Source: FEN-1219 sp963713355 (lineage in GTDB: Bacteria; Pseudomonadota; Gammaproteobacteria; Steroidobacterales; Rariloculaceae). From it: a stretch of 64,000 bases of DNA. Shown piece after piece: positions 43,349 to 53,090 of the stretch; position 1 is the stretch's first letter, and each line of letters opens with the position of its first letter. A program made the position numbers and the translations under genes. The DNA lies in the NCBI GenBank assembly GCA_963713355.1, contig CAVQLK010000005.1:496001-560000 (forward strand). Reading direction: 5' to 3'. Below the pieces are notes generated by a model, which saw only the letters and a program-made list of their open reading frames with translations, did no database searches and had not been told where the DNA came from.

Positions 43349-46144
43349 TTAACGGCTGACCTGCAGGCTATCTCCGGGACCCGGGCCGCGACCAGGGCCG
43401 CTGCCGCGGATGTCACCGGTGGAGACGACCTTGACCCATAGCGAACCGTCGCCCTTGTAGTACGAGGTTGCGCTGGCATTGCGAAGTGCATCCAGGCTGC
43501 TCTGCTCCGTACCCGACGCTGCGGTGGTGAATCCCGGCAGCTCGAACATCACCCACGAACCGGTATCCAGTTCCTTCACGTTGATGTTCACGGTTGGCCT
43601 TTCGGTGGTCACCTTGTACTCGGTGCCCGCTCGTACGTTGGTTTCCCCCTCGGCGGTGAACTCCTTGCCATTGCGGCTGAGAACGACTGGCGGCCCTGAA
43701 GGCGCACGGGTACCTCTGATTCGACCACCGCCCGGGGCAATGGCAAAGACAACAGGTGTAGCAGCGGGCCTGGGGGCGCCTGCGCCAGGACCGGCACCCG
43801 CTGCGCTGGGAGCAGCTGCACCGGGGCCTGCGGCGCCAGGGCCGGGAGCTGCGGCTCGCGCGACGCCGGGCCACCGGCACCGGGCGGACCACCGGCACCG
43901 GGCGGACCACCAGCACCGGGCGGACCACCGGCACCAGGACCGCCGCCGCCGCCGAATCCGCCGAATCCAACAGCACCACCACCGCCGCCAACATTCATGC
44001 GCCCGACATCGCCCTTACACACCACAGCGTTCCAGGTGGGCCTGGCCTCGCAGGCTTCGTCGGCGTCGATTCCGCCGTTCATTACGATGTAGGAATTGGC
44101 GACACCGGTGATGGTGCCGTCCTTGTCGTTGAACACCGAGGTCTTGTAGACCGTATTGCCGTAATCGTCGTTGCTCCACCTGTTGTCGATCGGCGGGAAA
44201 TACACCGGCTTGGCGTTGATGAATTTCGAGCGCTGCACGGTGTTGTTGGAGCTCATTCCGAAGCTGGTAAACAGCAGGTAGGAGATCGCTCCCGTCTTGC
44301 GGGTGGCGTTGTCCTCGTAATTCACGAACGTGTTGTTGTCCAGTTCATGATGGTAGTCATAGAACTCGTAGGCGCGGATCGGGAAATCCGCGACTGCGGG
44401 GAACGGCAAGCTGCGGCCGTAAGCCTTTTCCGCCGGCGTTGTTGGGTTGCCGACGTTCTCGGATTCGCCCACGAACCGCGAGTCGACCACCCGTGACGTA
44501 TAGGCGGACTGACCGAAGTTACCGGACGCTTGGGTGAAGCCAATTCCGTTATCGGCCATCTTCAGGTTCTTGTAGAGGCGCAACTCACCGCGGGCCCAGA
44601 TCGCGCTATTGCGGTTCTTGTAGGCGGTGAAATCCTCGATGACGGACTCCACTTGAGCGCTGCTCGCGTCAGCGGGATCGGCAAGGGAAATATACCCGCC
44701 GACGGCGAAACGGCCATCGGCCCTGGGGGCGCGGTCGCCCATGAAAGCGTCAAAGTTCGAATGGGCGACGTTGCCCTTGAACTCGCGGAGCTTCGTGCGG
44801 CGCGGCCACGTGGCCTTGCTGATCTCCGTGCCTTCGAACTGACCCATCGGATGCTCCGGGACGGCGAGCCAGAAACCCGTCGAGTCGGAACCCGCGGCCA
44901 CGTTGTCGCGGTAGACGTTGTCCGGGTTGGTGATCCAGAACGTCGACACCGTGTTGTCGGAAGGGATCAGGACATCCTTGGAGTCCTGGCCGGTGGTCTT
45001 GAAGTTCAAGCCGTCCGAGGTCGATCCGAACGGGGCGAGGTTGGTCGGGTCGCAGGGCTTGGACGTATGGCACTTGGTCTGGATCGCGAGGTTGCGGACG
45101 AACTGGTTGCCCGTCTCGATGCCGTCTTCGAGGAAGAAGCAGTGACCCACGTTGTTGTAGGTCACGTTGTTCTCGACCTGCAGGTTGTTCGTGCCGTGCA
45201 CCGTCACGCAGCGGTTGTAAGTGTCGTGGATGGCCGCGTTACGGATGTACTGGCCCTTGCCCTCGCCCACCAGATGCCAGTGGATCGGATACCGGGCAAG
45301 CGTCAGGTTCTGGCCCATGCTCCGGAGCTCGACGCCCTCGACATACATCTTGCTCGAGGGCATCGCCATGATGTGGCCGCCCAGGAATGACTGTTCCGCG
45401 TCGGCCGATGCCTGGATACTTGATATTGCGCGTCAGCAAACCGACTTCGCCGCGCTCATCCACGTCGAAGGTGATCTTGCCGAAGTGCATGTAGTCGAGC
45501 TTCTGGTCGAGCGTGATCTTGTTTCCGCTGATGGCGGCAATGGTGCGCCGCTCGGCCTGCCGCGGATCGTAATCCGTCGACGCGAGGACGATCTCGTCGC
45601 CCACCCGCCAGCCCGTGGCGTTCAGCACCTCGATCGAAGCGCTCCCTGCTCTAGCCGTGCTCGCCAGCTTGGTCCAGGTGTTGGTCCGATCGCCGTGCAG
45701 GTTCAGCGTTCCGCCCGAGATCATGATCCCGCGATCACCCATGCCCGCCATGACGTCTTCACCCTTGACGTTATTGGTGAGCGTGATGGTCGCGCTGCGC
45801 GTGTGGGGGCTGGCTTCGCTGCCGATGACGAGCTCGCCATGCAGCATGATCCACTCGGTGGTCAGCTCGAGGTCGGCATCGTTTGCGAAGGTGAGCTTGC
45901 CGTCGATGGACAGACCGCCGAGCGCCGGCGGACTGACGTCGAGGATCACTTGCTTGTCTCTGCCAATGGTGACCTTGTCGCCGGCGACTGGCACCTTGCG
46001 GTTTGGCCAGGTGTCAGGATCAGACCAGTTCGTCGGCTGGTCCGCCGGCGATCCATTCTGAGCCTGAGCGACAGCGAACACGCCGCTGAGTAGGAATGCA
46101 GGAACGAGTGCTGCTAGAAGGACCGAGCAACTCTTTTTGCTCAT
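43349..46144 (-). pseudogene. G8-domain/parallel beta-helix protein, copy D (two frame changes)
   Basis: Start ATG 46144 with the same leader as copy A. Signal peptide ALVPAFLLSGVFAVAQAQ, G8 domain, and an intact RRTIAAISGNKITL, the site where A, B and C are shifted. Its own frame changes are near 45417 (NIK-YPGIG against NIKIQASADA) and 43865 in the linker. The beta-helix section is more diverged (GFWLAVPEHPMGQFEGT, GDRAPRADGRFAVGGY). It has a linker of repeated PPGAGG units and the shared C-terminal domain (ERPTVNINVKELDTGSW). First gene of the array. Confidence 0.78.
43876..43935 (-). repeat. 18-bp tandem repeat encoding PPGAGG
   Basis: About three and a half copies of an 18-base unit (cgggcggaccaccggcac on the plus strand) encode the hexapeptide PPGAGG in the linker of copy D. 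Such repeats slip easily and may explain linker length differences and the frame change close by. Confidence 0.7.
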
Positions 46145-46410
46145 GACATCAACCCCCAAAACTTGAAGATGACCCGAGACTTGGCGGAAGAGGATAGCGC
46201 GATTGGCGCACGCCCAGCGAATATCGGGCAAACGCGCGATCCGAAACCGGCCTAGCTTCACTCTAGCCGCCCACGCTGCGGCAGTGTATGGGCGGCGCCT
46301 TAAGAGTTGTTGTGCCCCAATTTGTGCGCGCGGGATGCGCGAGAGGTCTAGGGAGGCGTGGGGATCGGTCTAGCACCGGCGCAGTTACCCCCATCTTTAC
46401 CCCTCCCCTT

Positions 46411-46656
46411 GTATGTTCGAATTGCCAAGGGGGCGTAATCGGCGTGCCGATGATCCGCTTCATGATCCGCCCGGAGCCACGCGTTACGGTGGAGCACGTG
46501 GTGGACCACGTCGATCACCTGATCACCCTGGTCGGACCCGAGCACGTCGGCGTCGGCTCCGATCCCGACGGCACGATCGCGAAGTCTTACGATCTGAAGG
46601 TGATGGAGAAAAAGCGCCAAGACGCGCGGGATGGAAATCGGTCACGCGTTTACTAA
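46411..46656 (+). pseudogene. Fragment of a membrane dipeptidase (peptidase M19)
   Basis: The frame gives CSNCQGGVIGVPMIRFMI, then VTVEHVVDHVDHLITLVGPEHVGVGSDPDG, which matches the M19 dipeptidase core (GGVIGV, VDHIDHIVxLVGxDHVGxGSDxDG). The flanking catalytic parts are missing, and the end runs into unrelated residues. The 260 bases before it (46145-46410) hold only the array leader. Confidence 0.5.
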
Positions 46657-47293
46657 GCGCACGACGTCCGTGATCGCGTCCGATTCCAAGATCGTGACCG
46701 TCTTTTCGTCGTCGGACGACAAGATCTCCGGCGGACTACGTCGCGCAGTCTTTGGAAGCGGGCAATAGACTCGCGGCTGGAAAAGCGTGGGAACCCAGCG
46801 TAGCGCCGGTCGTCGCCAAACATGGATAAATGCAGCTACGGATTTGCTGCGCCAGGGCGTTCCACAAAGTGAAGGAGGAGGTCGCGGACTTTGTGGAGAG
46901 CGTCACCGGGCGCCCCTTCGACGCGCACAGTTGCAGGCGTTGCCGAGGTTCGAGCCGAAACCCGCTGAATTTGTGGACGAATACGACCACGAGGTCGTAC
47001 AACTCGTCGAACTCAAGCGGCTTCTCGAATCTTTTACCCTCGCGCGCCAGCGCGTGCGCGACCTCAAAGACGGCTCGCGTATGACCGCGCCCGGCGTATA
47101 GTCGGTGACGGGGACCCGCCGAATCCTTGGCTTGCAAACCCACAGGTGAGTCGGCCGGCTCCCTTTCGCTGAACTCACAGTTCGATGCGCCGTGGCGGCT
47201 GGCCCGCTGCTTTGCATTAGCAACTGCGGTTCACATCAGTACCGCCCGCGAGGGATGCGGCGCCAAGCGGTACGCATTGATCTGAACGGGGAA
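46657..47293 (+). other. Gene-poor stretch with short coding-like fragments
   Basis: No whole gene. Two pieces look protein-like: ADYVAQSLEAGNRLAAGKAW to a TAA at about 46829, and FEPKPAEFVDEYDHEVVQLV plus ELKRLLESF at about 46950-47035. Neither has a start or a family I recognise. They are best read as debris of an insertion or deletion. Confidence 0.3.
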
Positions 47294-48985
47294 ATGACGA
47301 TGGCAACGATACTTCCGGCCGAGAGCACGCAACACGCTCGAAACGGTGCGCAAAAGGCGATGGCCTTCGACCACGCGCAACGAATCGACGGCCTGAGCCG
47401 TATCGTTGACCGTGACATCGAGATCCTCAAGATAAATCTTGTGCAGCTTCACGACGACCGGAGTGGGGCCCGGTCAAGCGCATGGAAACGTCTTGAAAAC
47501 GCGTGGGAGACGGTTCGTTCCGAGCTGGCCGACGACAGCGCTTCCAACCCGCTGACCGTAGACGTGTCACCACGCAATGGCGGCGCCGTGGCGGCGGCTG
47601 AAGTCGATGCGCGAATAACAGTTGTGCCGACCGTCCCGTTGGCCCTGAGGGTACTGAACTGGGTCACTGGAGTCTTGGGACCAGCCATTTCATCGAGAAC
47701 CGGACAGGTCGTGCATTGGACACGCGAACCCGCGCGCCGTGCGCAACTCCGGGCCGCGGTGTTTAAAGTGTGGAGCTTCTTCAGCAGCGCAGCATTGGCA
47801 GGTGCAAAGCACGTGAGCTATGCGTGGTACGGGTCGCAAGGGTTCGTCAGAAGACAAGCGGAGTCCTTGGAGATCAGGGGGTCACGCCTCGTAGGCAAAT
47901 GGCAGACATGGAGGGCCGCCAGATTTCAGTCTGCCGAGATCGAAGCTTCGGCTGGCGCGATCGAATTTAGTTTACTGGCAGATTATACGACCGCTTTGCT
48001 GCCAACAGCCGATACGCCCGCCGCTGCTGTGCCGAATACCAGCTCCGATCCGGGGACCTTCGCGCAGGAGGGCGAACCAGCGGACAGTTCGACGAATTTT
48101 GCGCTAGACGATTCAGGCGGAGCCAATAGCACAGCGTGGGAAGCAAGAATGCACGTGCGCCTGGAAAGGGCGAAGCAGACGGTGAAATCCAAACTTGCAC
48201 CAATCGAAGGCGCATCCCGGCCAATTCTTGCGACCAGTCCGATGGCACAACTCGATGAGCCGATGCCGAGTTCACGGGATATGCCGTTCGTGTTCAAACC
48301 GCTGCCGTGGGTCCTCGGCGCACTTTCGCCGGTCATTTCTTCAAAAACCATGATGCATCACGGTTCTTACCACTCCCAGTGTATCGAATCGGCCAATCGT
48401 CTCTCGCGGGATCACAAGAAACTGGCAGGTAAGAATCCTCTCGAGATTGTGCGCTGGGCATGTGAGCACGCGCGTGGTACGGAGCTTCTTTCGACGGCCT
48501 CGGAGGCCTGGAACCACTCCTTTTTCTGGCAGAGCCTGACGCCGGGGAAGAAACGACCGAGTGGGGAGCTCGGCAATGCGATCGAGCGCATGTTCGGTGA
48601 CTTCTCGAACTTCGCCGACAAGTTCGCACTGGCAGGTGCGACGCACGTGGGCAGCGGTTGGCTTTGGCTGACAGCGACCAGCCGCAAGCAGGTGAGAATC
48701 CTGACGACTTCGGACGCGGATTGTCCGGAGGCCCGCGGACACACTTGCTTACTGGGGATCGATCTGTGGGAGCACGCGTACTATCTCGATCATCAGAACC
48801 GGCGTCGTGAGTATTTGGATGCCCTCATCGATCGCAGGCTCGACTGGGAGTTTGCGGAGCAACGCTTCCTCCTCGTCCCGCAGCGTGAAACGCAGGCGCG
48901 GCGCAAGGCTTCATTGCGCGCTGGTGATCGCAAGCGCGATCGACATGCCAAGCAGCAGCGCAAGGCAGCGACTTCACGCCGGTAG
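47294..48985 (+). CDS. Fe/Mn superoxide dismutase with degenerate N-terminal SOD-like half
   Basis: 563 residues from ATG 47294 (47300 equally possible; GGGGA upstream). Residues about 330-527 are a complete Fe/Mn-SOD. Its ligands are H355 (TMMHHGSYHSQ), the histidine of EAWNHSFFW, and D and H of GIDLWEHAYYLDHQNRR. It converts superoxide to peroxide and O2. Residues about 112-170 echo the same domain (NWVTGVLGPAISSRT; VWSFFSSAALAGAKHVSYAW) without the ligands. The tail is lysine/arginine rich. There is no signal peptide. A normal SOD is about 200 residues, so this is an unusual expansion. Confidence 0.75.
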   Translation: MTMATILPAESTQHARNGAQKAMAFDHAQRIDGLSRIVDRDIEILKINLVQLHDDRSGARSSAWKRLENAWETVRSELADDSASNPLTVDVSPRNGGAVAAAEVDARITVVPTVPLALRVLNWVTGVLGPAISSRTGQVVHWTREPARRAQLRAAVFKVWSFFSSAALAGAKHVSYAWYGSQGFVRRQAESLEIRGSRLVGKWQTWRAARFQSAEIEASAGAIEFSLLADYTTALLPTADTPAAAVPNTSSDPGTFAQEGEPADSSTNFALDDSGGANSTAWEARMHVRLERAKQTVKSKLAPIEGASRPILATSPMAQLDEPMPSSRDMPFVFKPLPWVLGALSPVISSKTMMHHGSYHSQCIESANRLSRDHKKLAGKNPLEIVRWACEHARGTELLSTASEAWNHSFFWQSLTPGKKRPSGELGNAIERMFGDFSNFADKFALAGATHVGSGWLWLTATSRKQVRILTTSDADCPEARGHTCLLGIDLWEHAYYLDHQNRRREYLDALIDRRLDWEFAEQRFLLVPQRETQARRKASLRAGDRKRDRHAKQQRKAATSRR

Positions 48986-49209
48986 AGTCTGCCGCACAGG
49001 TTGCCTAGGAGCTATAGGCTTCCAAACCCTTTGTAATTTAGTAGCGGGGCCCGCTTTGGTAATTGCTTGCTGACACTGCCCCGCCTTCGCCATAAGTCGG
49101 TGTAACGTTCCTGTCGCGAAGCCATCGGCCACTTCAAGGCCGACTCGTTCGCGGCACTAAAGGGGAGAAGCACCGTTGAATGCCAGCGCACAGGTAATCC
49201 ATTCGCGGG

Positions 49210-49480
49210 ATGTACTGCGACTCATTTTATGTATTTGTTACGGAGCGCCAGACTCCGATGACAGCCTCCAATGTACGTAAAATGATCGCGCGAGCCGGCC
49301 GCGAAGCCGGCGTTTCCATCTCACCCACACATGCTCCGCCACGCGTGCGGATACAAACTTGCGAACGACGGTCACGATACCCGGGCAATCCAGCACTACT
49401 TAGGACACAAGAACATCACGCACACGGTCCGCTATACCGACCTGGCCTCAGACCGTTTCAAAGACTTCTGGCACGACTGA
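49210..49480 (+). pseudogene. Tyrosine integrase C-terminal remnant
   Basis: The first frame (VFVTERQTPMTASNVRKMIARAGREAG) is continued, after a +1 change near 49315, by HPHMLRHACGYKLAND, then IQHYLGHKNITHTVRYTDL and FKDFWHD to a TGA at 49478. That supplies HxLRH, LGH and the nucleophile tyrosine in TVRYTDL of phage-type integrases. The N-terminal two thirds are absent. The 224 bases before it have no gene. Confidence 0.75.
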
Positions 49481-49488
49481 TGGCAACT

Positions 49489-49913
49489 CTATTCGTTTGT
49501 AGGGTCGATCGTCTGAAGCGATAACTGTTGTATCCAACGCTCTCGCCCCTGCTTGCTCTCTAGAATCGCGAGATAAAGCCGTGCCCGCAGGCTGAGCGTC
49601 ACAAGCACGTCCGCTGACCAGACGCGGCATGAGGTTGATCCAGGCTGTCCACGACGACGTTTTTGCGAGGCACACCCTCTTTGTCGAGCATGTGCATATC
49701 GCGGAGCTTGAGACCCACCCTGCTGGAGGGACCGGCATGCCCACGGATGGTCAACTCGAAGCATTCCCCTGATCGTTCGGCCGGATACGTCGCCGTGCCG
49801 GTCAAGACCAGTCGAGTAATGTGTTCAAACACCGGAGCGTCGTCGGCATCGTGGAAGGCGAGCTCCGGGTCGCTCTAGGTGAAACGTAACTCCGACTTCG
49901 GATTGAACGTCAT
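49489..49913 (-). pseudogene. Hypothetical gene broken by an amber codon and a frame change
   Basis: MTFNPKSELRFT is followed by an in-frame TAG at 49875-49877, after which SDPELAFHDADDAPVFEHIT and LVLTGTATYPAERSGECFEL continue in the same frame. Near 49665 the frame changes, and VTLSLRARLYLAILESKQGRERWIQQLSLQ continues to 49489. The pieces read as one protein of about 140 residues. I do not recognise the family. Confidence 0.55.
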
Positions 49914-50218
49914 ATCGCTCGAGGCGCACCGCCAATTGCGGATACCCAGGCCCTGACTTGCGACGTGGTTTCTTCTTCCGTGGCACTTCCCATAAACAAC
50001 CGTAGCTAACCCCCGCAGCGCGTTAGCCTCTCTGGTGAGGAGGTCAGCCGAGGGCGCGATCCCGCTCGCTGCGGCTTCAGCCAAGTCGCGGGCGCAGCTC
50101 CCGTATGCCAACTAACAAGCGTTGTAACGCTGCCGCAGCTCTCGTAAGGCGACCTCGGAGGTCCGAGACATGGCCAATTATCTTTGCCCGCTCGCATCGA
50201 TACCTATTGGCCCTTCGC
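49914..50218. other. 305-base gap
   Basis: No supported gene. A minus-strand frame runs through it into the broken gene at 49913, but its residues look random. Confidence 0.4.
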
Positions 50219-50443
50219 CTAAGCCGCACTCTGCCCTCCGTGCGTGTGGTCGTAGAGCGCATCCATTAGCGCCCGCCTGGCGAAGGAAAGTTCGCCAAAC
50301 ACCTTCTCTGCCGTCCGTATTTCAGTATCGGATAGCCATTCTCCTCTTTCGCTGGAGAGGGCCAGCGCGTGAACACATTTCATGTACTCCGTGTATGCGG
50401 CCTTGTACGTCAGTCGTAAGGCTTGCAGGTTTTCAGTCGTCAT
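50219..50443 (-). CDS. Small helical hypothetical protein
   Basis: 74 residues, entirely helical with a repeating charge pattern (NLQALRLTYKAAYTEYMKC; TAEKVFGELSFARRALMDAL). It is a clear paralogue of the protein at 50798: both start M-(S/T)-x-x-N then LRLxYKxA, and both have L-S-D in the middle and a similar ending. No signal, no family I know. Confidence 0.55.
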   Translation of the reverse strand: MTTENLQALRLTYKAAYTEYMKCVHALALSSERGEWLSDTEIRTAEKVFGELSFARRALMDALYDHTHGGQSAA

Positions 50444-50619
50444 GGTTTCGCTCGATGAGGAAGCCGGCGCAGACCATTGGGCGCGCTCGCGCTCGCGATG
50501 CGCTTGGGTTCACCGTGGGCGAGTGAAGCGGAAAACTACCGATGAGCTCGTCGAGCTCGCGCTGCGACGGCTAGCTTGGCGTTATCGCAGCTACGCTAAG
50601 CGCGAACAGAACCCCCATC

Positions 50620-50787
50620 GTGCGCGAGGCCGCGATCGAGAGCGCGCGGAAGTTCGAACGGATGGCGGAGCGGATGAGGCGAGCGCGGGAAGTAGGTAGA
50701 CAAGACACCCGCTTCGGCGGGGTTCTAGCCGGGCCGGTACCTTCCAATGTGACGCGGATTCCAGCCCGATTGAACGCGGCGGAGTAG
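50620..50787 (+). CDS. Possible 55-residue protein
   Basis: From GTG 50620 the frame gives REAAIESARKFERMAERMRR and DTRFGGVLAGPVPSNVTRIP, which looks more protein-like than the overlapping frames. No ribosome site is evident, and it ends ten bases before the small protein at 50798. Weak call. Confidence 0.3.
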   Translation: MREAAIESARKFERMAERMRRAREVGRQDTRFGGVLAGPVPSNVTRIPARLNAAE

Positions 50788-50797
50788 GCTCGCCACC

Positions 50798-51007
50798 GTG
50801 AGCGAAACGAACCGCCTCAACATTCTGCGACTGAGATACAAGCTGGCCTTCGACGCCGCCAAGGCCATCGCCGTTCGCAACGCCAAGGTGCTGAGCAATG
50901 GCGGCACCTTATCGGACCAGGAACGTGCCGAGGAAGTACGCGCGGCCGAGGAACTCCAACACGCAAGCGAGGAGCTTATGGCCCCCACTTCGCGCCTAGG
51001 CAACTAG
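50798..51007 (+). CDS. Small helical hypothetical protein, paralogue of 50219
   Basis: 69 residues from GTG 50798: SETNRLNILRLRYKLAFDAA, KVLSNGGTLSDQERAEEV, LQHASEELM. All helical. Related to the minus-strand protein at 50219. A strong terminator starts at its stop codon, supporting a real transcript. Confidence 0.55.
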   Translation: MSETNRLNILRLRYKLAFDAAKAIAVRNAKVLSNGGTLSDQERAEEVRAAEELQHASEELMAPTSRLGN

Positions 51008-51033
51008 GCCGCCTTCGGGCGGCCCTTTCTTTT
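51007..51033 (+). terminator. Rho-independent terminator with UUCG loop
   Basis: GGCCGCC-TTCG-GGCGGCC followed by CTTTCTTTT, immediately after the stop of the small helical gene. Confidence 0.85.
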
Positions 51034-51065
51034 CGAGCCCCCGGCACGCAGGCTTTCGCTGCAAT

Positions 51066-53090
51066 TCAGAAATCTCCGTCGTCCTGCGCAAACACCAGCA
51101 GGCTGTTGGCGGGCAAAGTGATTCCGGCCGAGCACGGAAGTCCATCCCAAGAGGGGCCGTTCGCGTCGGCACCGCCTGGGTTGCCCTGCACGTTGGGATT
51201 AACGAAGTTGTCGTAGACGTCGCTGTTGAACACCTCGCGCCAGTGTCCCCCACGCGGAAAGCCGATGCGGTAGCCTCCGCCATAGAAGGTACCTTCGTTC
51301 AGGCTCGCGACGACCACCACGTCGCGGCCAATTCCAGGCACCCAGCGTTGGAACGCGATCACCCTATTGTCATTGTGGACGTGAAAAACGTTGAGGCCAT
51401 CACCCCGGAGCGCCGGGTGCTTGCGGCGCAACCAGAAGAGGTCGCGTGTGAATCGGTGCTGGTCGGACATGTGACGGTCAGCGCCTTCCAGTCCTGCCCA
51501 GTGGATCAAGAGCTCGGGCCGGCCCTGCCAATCCGTCCAATACTTGTCCTCTAGAAACTCTTGGCCCATGAAAATCATGGGCACCCCTGGCGCTGTCAGG
51601 AGCAGGCTGGTCGCCACTTTGGAGCGACTGCGCGCGTACCAGGAGCGTGCATTGGTCGCGTCCGAGAGCGCGGGGATGCGCGGCTGTCGATCGTCATGAT
51701 CGACGTCGAGCAAGTCGTGGTTCTCGATGCACTGAAAGGTGGTGTGACGACCCGGCAGTCGGTGCGTGAAGCAAAGGGCGCTCCTCAGCTCGTCGAGATT
51801 CACTCGGGCTTCTCGACCGCCCGCTGCAGCCGCAATCGTGCTGCGGAGCACACCGCGGAGCGTGTCGCTGTAGCCGAGGTCGAACCCCATACCGCTGGGC
51901 CGCGTCGCTACGCCACGCCAACGTTCATTGCCCCAGTACTCGGCGATGTGCACGGCGCTCGCTTTGACGAAGTGGAGCGTATCGGTCAGGTCCTGGGCGA
52001 AGGACCAGCCGCCGTGTTCGTCGATGACCGTCACCTGGTCGTAGCGCAGTCCGTCGATGTGATATTCCTCGAGAAGCGCCTTCCCGTTGTCGATCAGAAA
52101 CTGACGCACCTCTTGCTTCCAGAACGCGAAGACCAATCCGCCGGCGTGTCCGTCGCGCAAGAAGTACTGACTGTCCGCGTTGTCGAAGCCAGCCGCGCGA
52201 TCGAAGAAATACAGACTCTGGTCGATGTCCGGTGACTGAAAAGGCCCTCCGGCGTGGTTGTAGACGACGTCTGCGATCACGGCGATGCCGTAGAGATGGC
52301 AGAGGTCGATGAACGCCTTCAGTTGATTGATCTGGCCCGTGAGGTCGGCCAGCGTCAGCTCGGCCACGCCCTTCTGATGCAAGAGCCGATTCACGCGCGC
52401 GAGATAGACTGGAAGGTCGGGTGCACGCACGGAGTAGTCCATCTCGGGCGAAAACAGGTCGGTGCCATTGTAGCCAAGGCTGTTTTCACCCTGATATTCC
52501 TGCACCGGTAGTGGCATGACCGCGTTAACGCCGAGGTCCGCGAAGTATTCGATGCGATCGACCACATCCAAGAATTTGCACACGCGGGCGCGGCGAATGT
52601 CGTTGTTCGCGGCGTCCTTCGCGTAGAAGACTCCGAAATGGAACTGATAGACGATGAGGTCGTTATGCGCCGGAGGGCGAAAGCCCTGGTCGTGCCAGAC
52701 GAACGTGCCTGGATCGCGGACGATGCAGTTGCACTCCGGATAGCCGTCCATCTCCAGCTCCCGAGCATAGGGATCCCGCTTGAAGCCCGGGCCGCGCTGC
52801 CCGACCACATAGAAGCGATAGAGGTCGCCGTCCTTCACACCCGGGAAAAATCCGGCCCAATAATCGTCGGCGTCGCGCACCAACAAGTCCCCAGCACTGG
52901 GCTGCCAGTCGACCGGCGCTGCGCCGATGGGAGCGTCCCACGCCAAATAGACTTCGAGTGCCTCGGGCGCCCAGACTCGGAACGTTGCGCCGCCTGGAAC
53001 CAGCGTTGCCCCAGGAGGGGTACTGGACGAGATGAACTGTTGTGATGCCGCCAAAAGAAGCCCCCTTTCCCGTTTTCGGATTCGAGCCAT
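51066..53090 (-). CDS. GH13 alpha-glucan enzyme (branching-enzyme-like, CBM48 + catalytic barrel)
   Basis: 674 residues. N-terminal CBM48-like domain (GATFRVWAPEALEVYLAW). The (beta/alpha)8 barrel of GH13 follows with its conserved regions: IAVIADVVYNHAGG (I), GLRYDQVTVI with nucleophile D (II), VHIAEYWG with acid/base E (III) and QCIENHDLLD (IV). A C-terminal beta domain follows (RWVPGIGRDVVVVASLNE). The set best fits GH13 branching-type enzymes acting on glycogen-like glucans. Alone, with no glycogen genes next to it. Confidence 0.88.
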   Translation of the reverse strand: MARIRKRERGLLLAASQQFISSSTPPGATLVPGGATFRVWAPEALEVYLAWDAPIGAAPVDWQPSAGDLLVRDADDYWAGFFPGVKDGDLYRFYVVGQRGPGFKRDPYARELEMDGYPECNCIVRDPGTFVWHDQGFRPPAHNDLIVYQFHFGVFYAKDAANNDIRRARVCKFLDVVDRIEYFADLGVNAVMPLPVQEYQGENSLGYNGTDLFSPEMDYSVRAPDLPVYLARVNRLLHQKGVAELTLADLTGQINQLKAFIDLCHLYGIAVIADVVYNHAGGPFQSPDIDQSLYFFDRAAGFDNADSQYFLRDGHAGGLVFAFWKQEVRQFLIDNGKALLEEYHIDGLRYDQVTVIDEHGGWSFAQDLTDTLHFVKASAVHIAEYWGNERWRGVATRPSGMGFDLGYSDTLRGVLRSTIAAAAGGREARVNLDELRSALCFTHRLPGRHTTFQCIENHDLLDVDHDDRQPRIPALSDATNARSWYARSRSKVATSLLLTAPGVPMIFMGQEFLEDKYWTDWQGRPELLIHWAGLEGADRHMSDQHRFTRDLFWLRRKHPALRGDGLNVFHVHNDNRVIAFQRWVPGIGRDVVVVASLNEGTFYGGGYRIGFPRGGHWREVFNSDVYDNFVNPNVQGNPGGADANGPSWDGLPCSAGITLPANSLLVFAQDDGDF

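Noticed and set aside
43876..43935. CRISPR-like short repeats in the array
   Set aside because: The 18-base units are contiguous, in frame and encode PPGAGG; there are no spacers.
34939..46144. Programmed frameshifting as the general explanation for the split G8 genes
   Set aside because: The changes are at many different sites and mostly lack slippery heptamers; decay or repeat-related sequence error is simpler. Only the shared site is kept as a finding.
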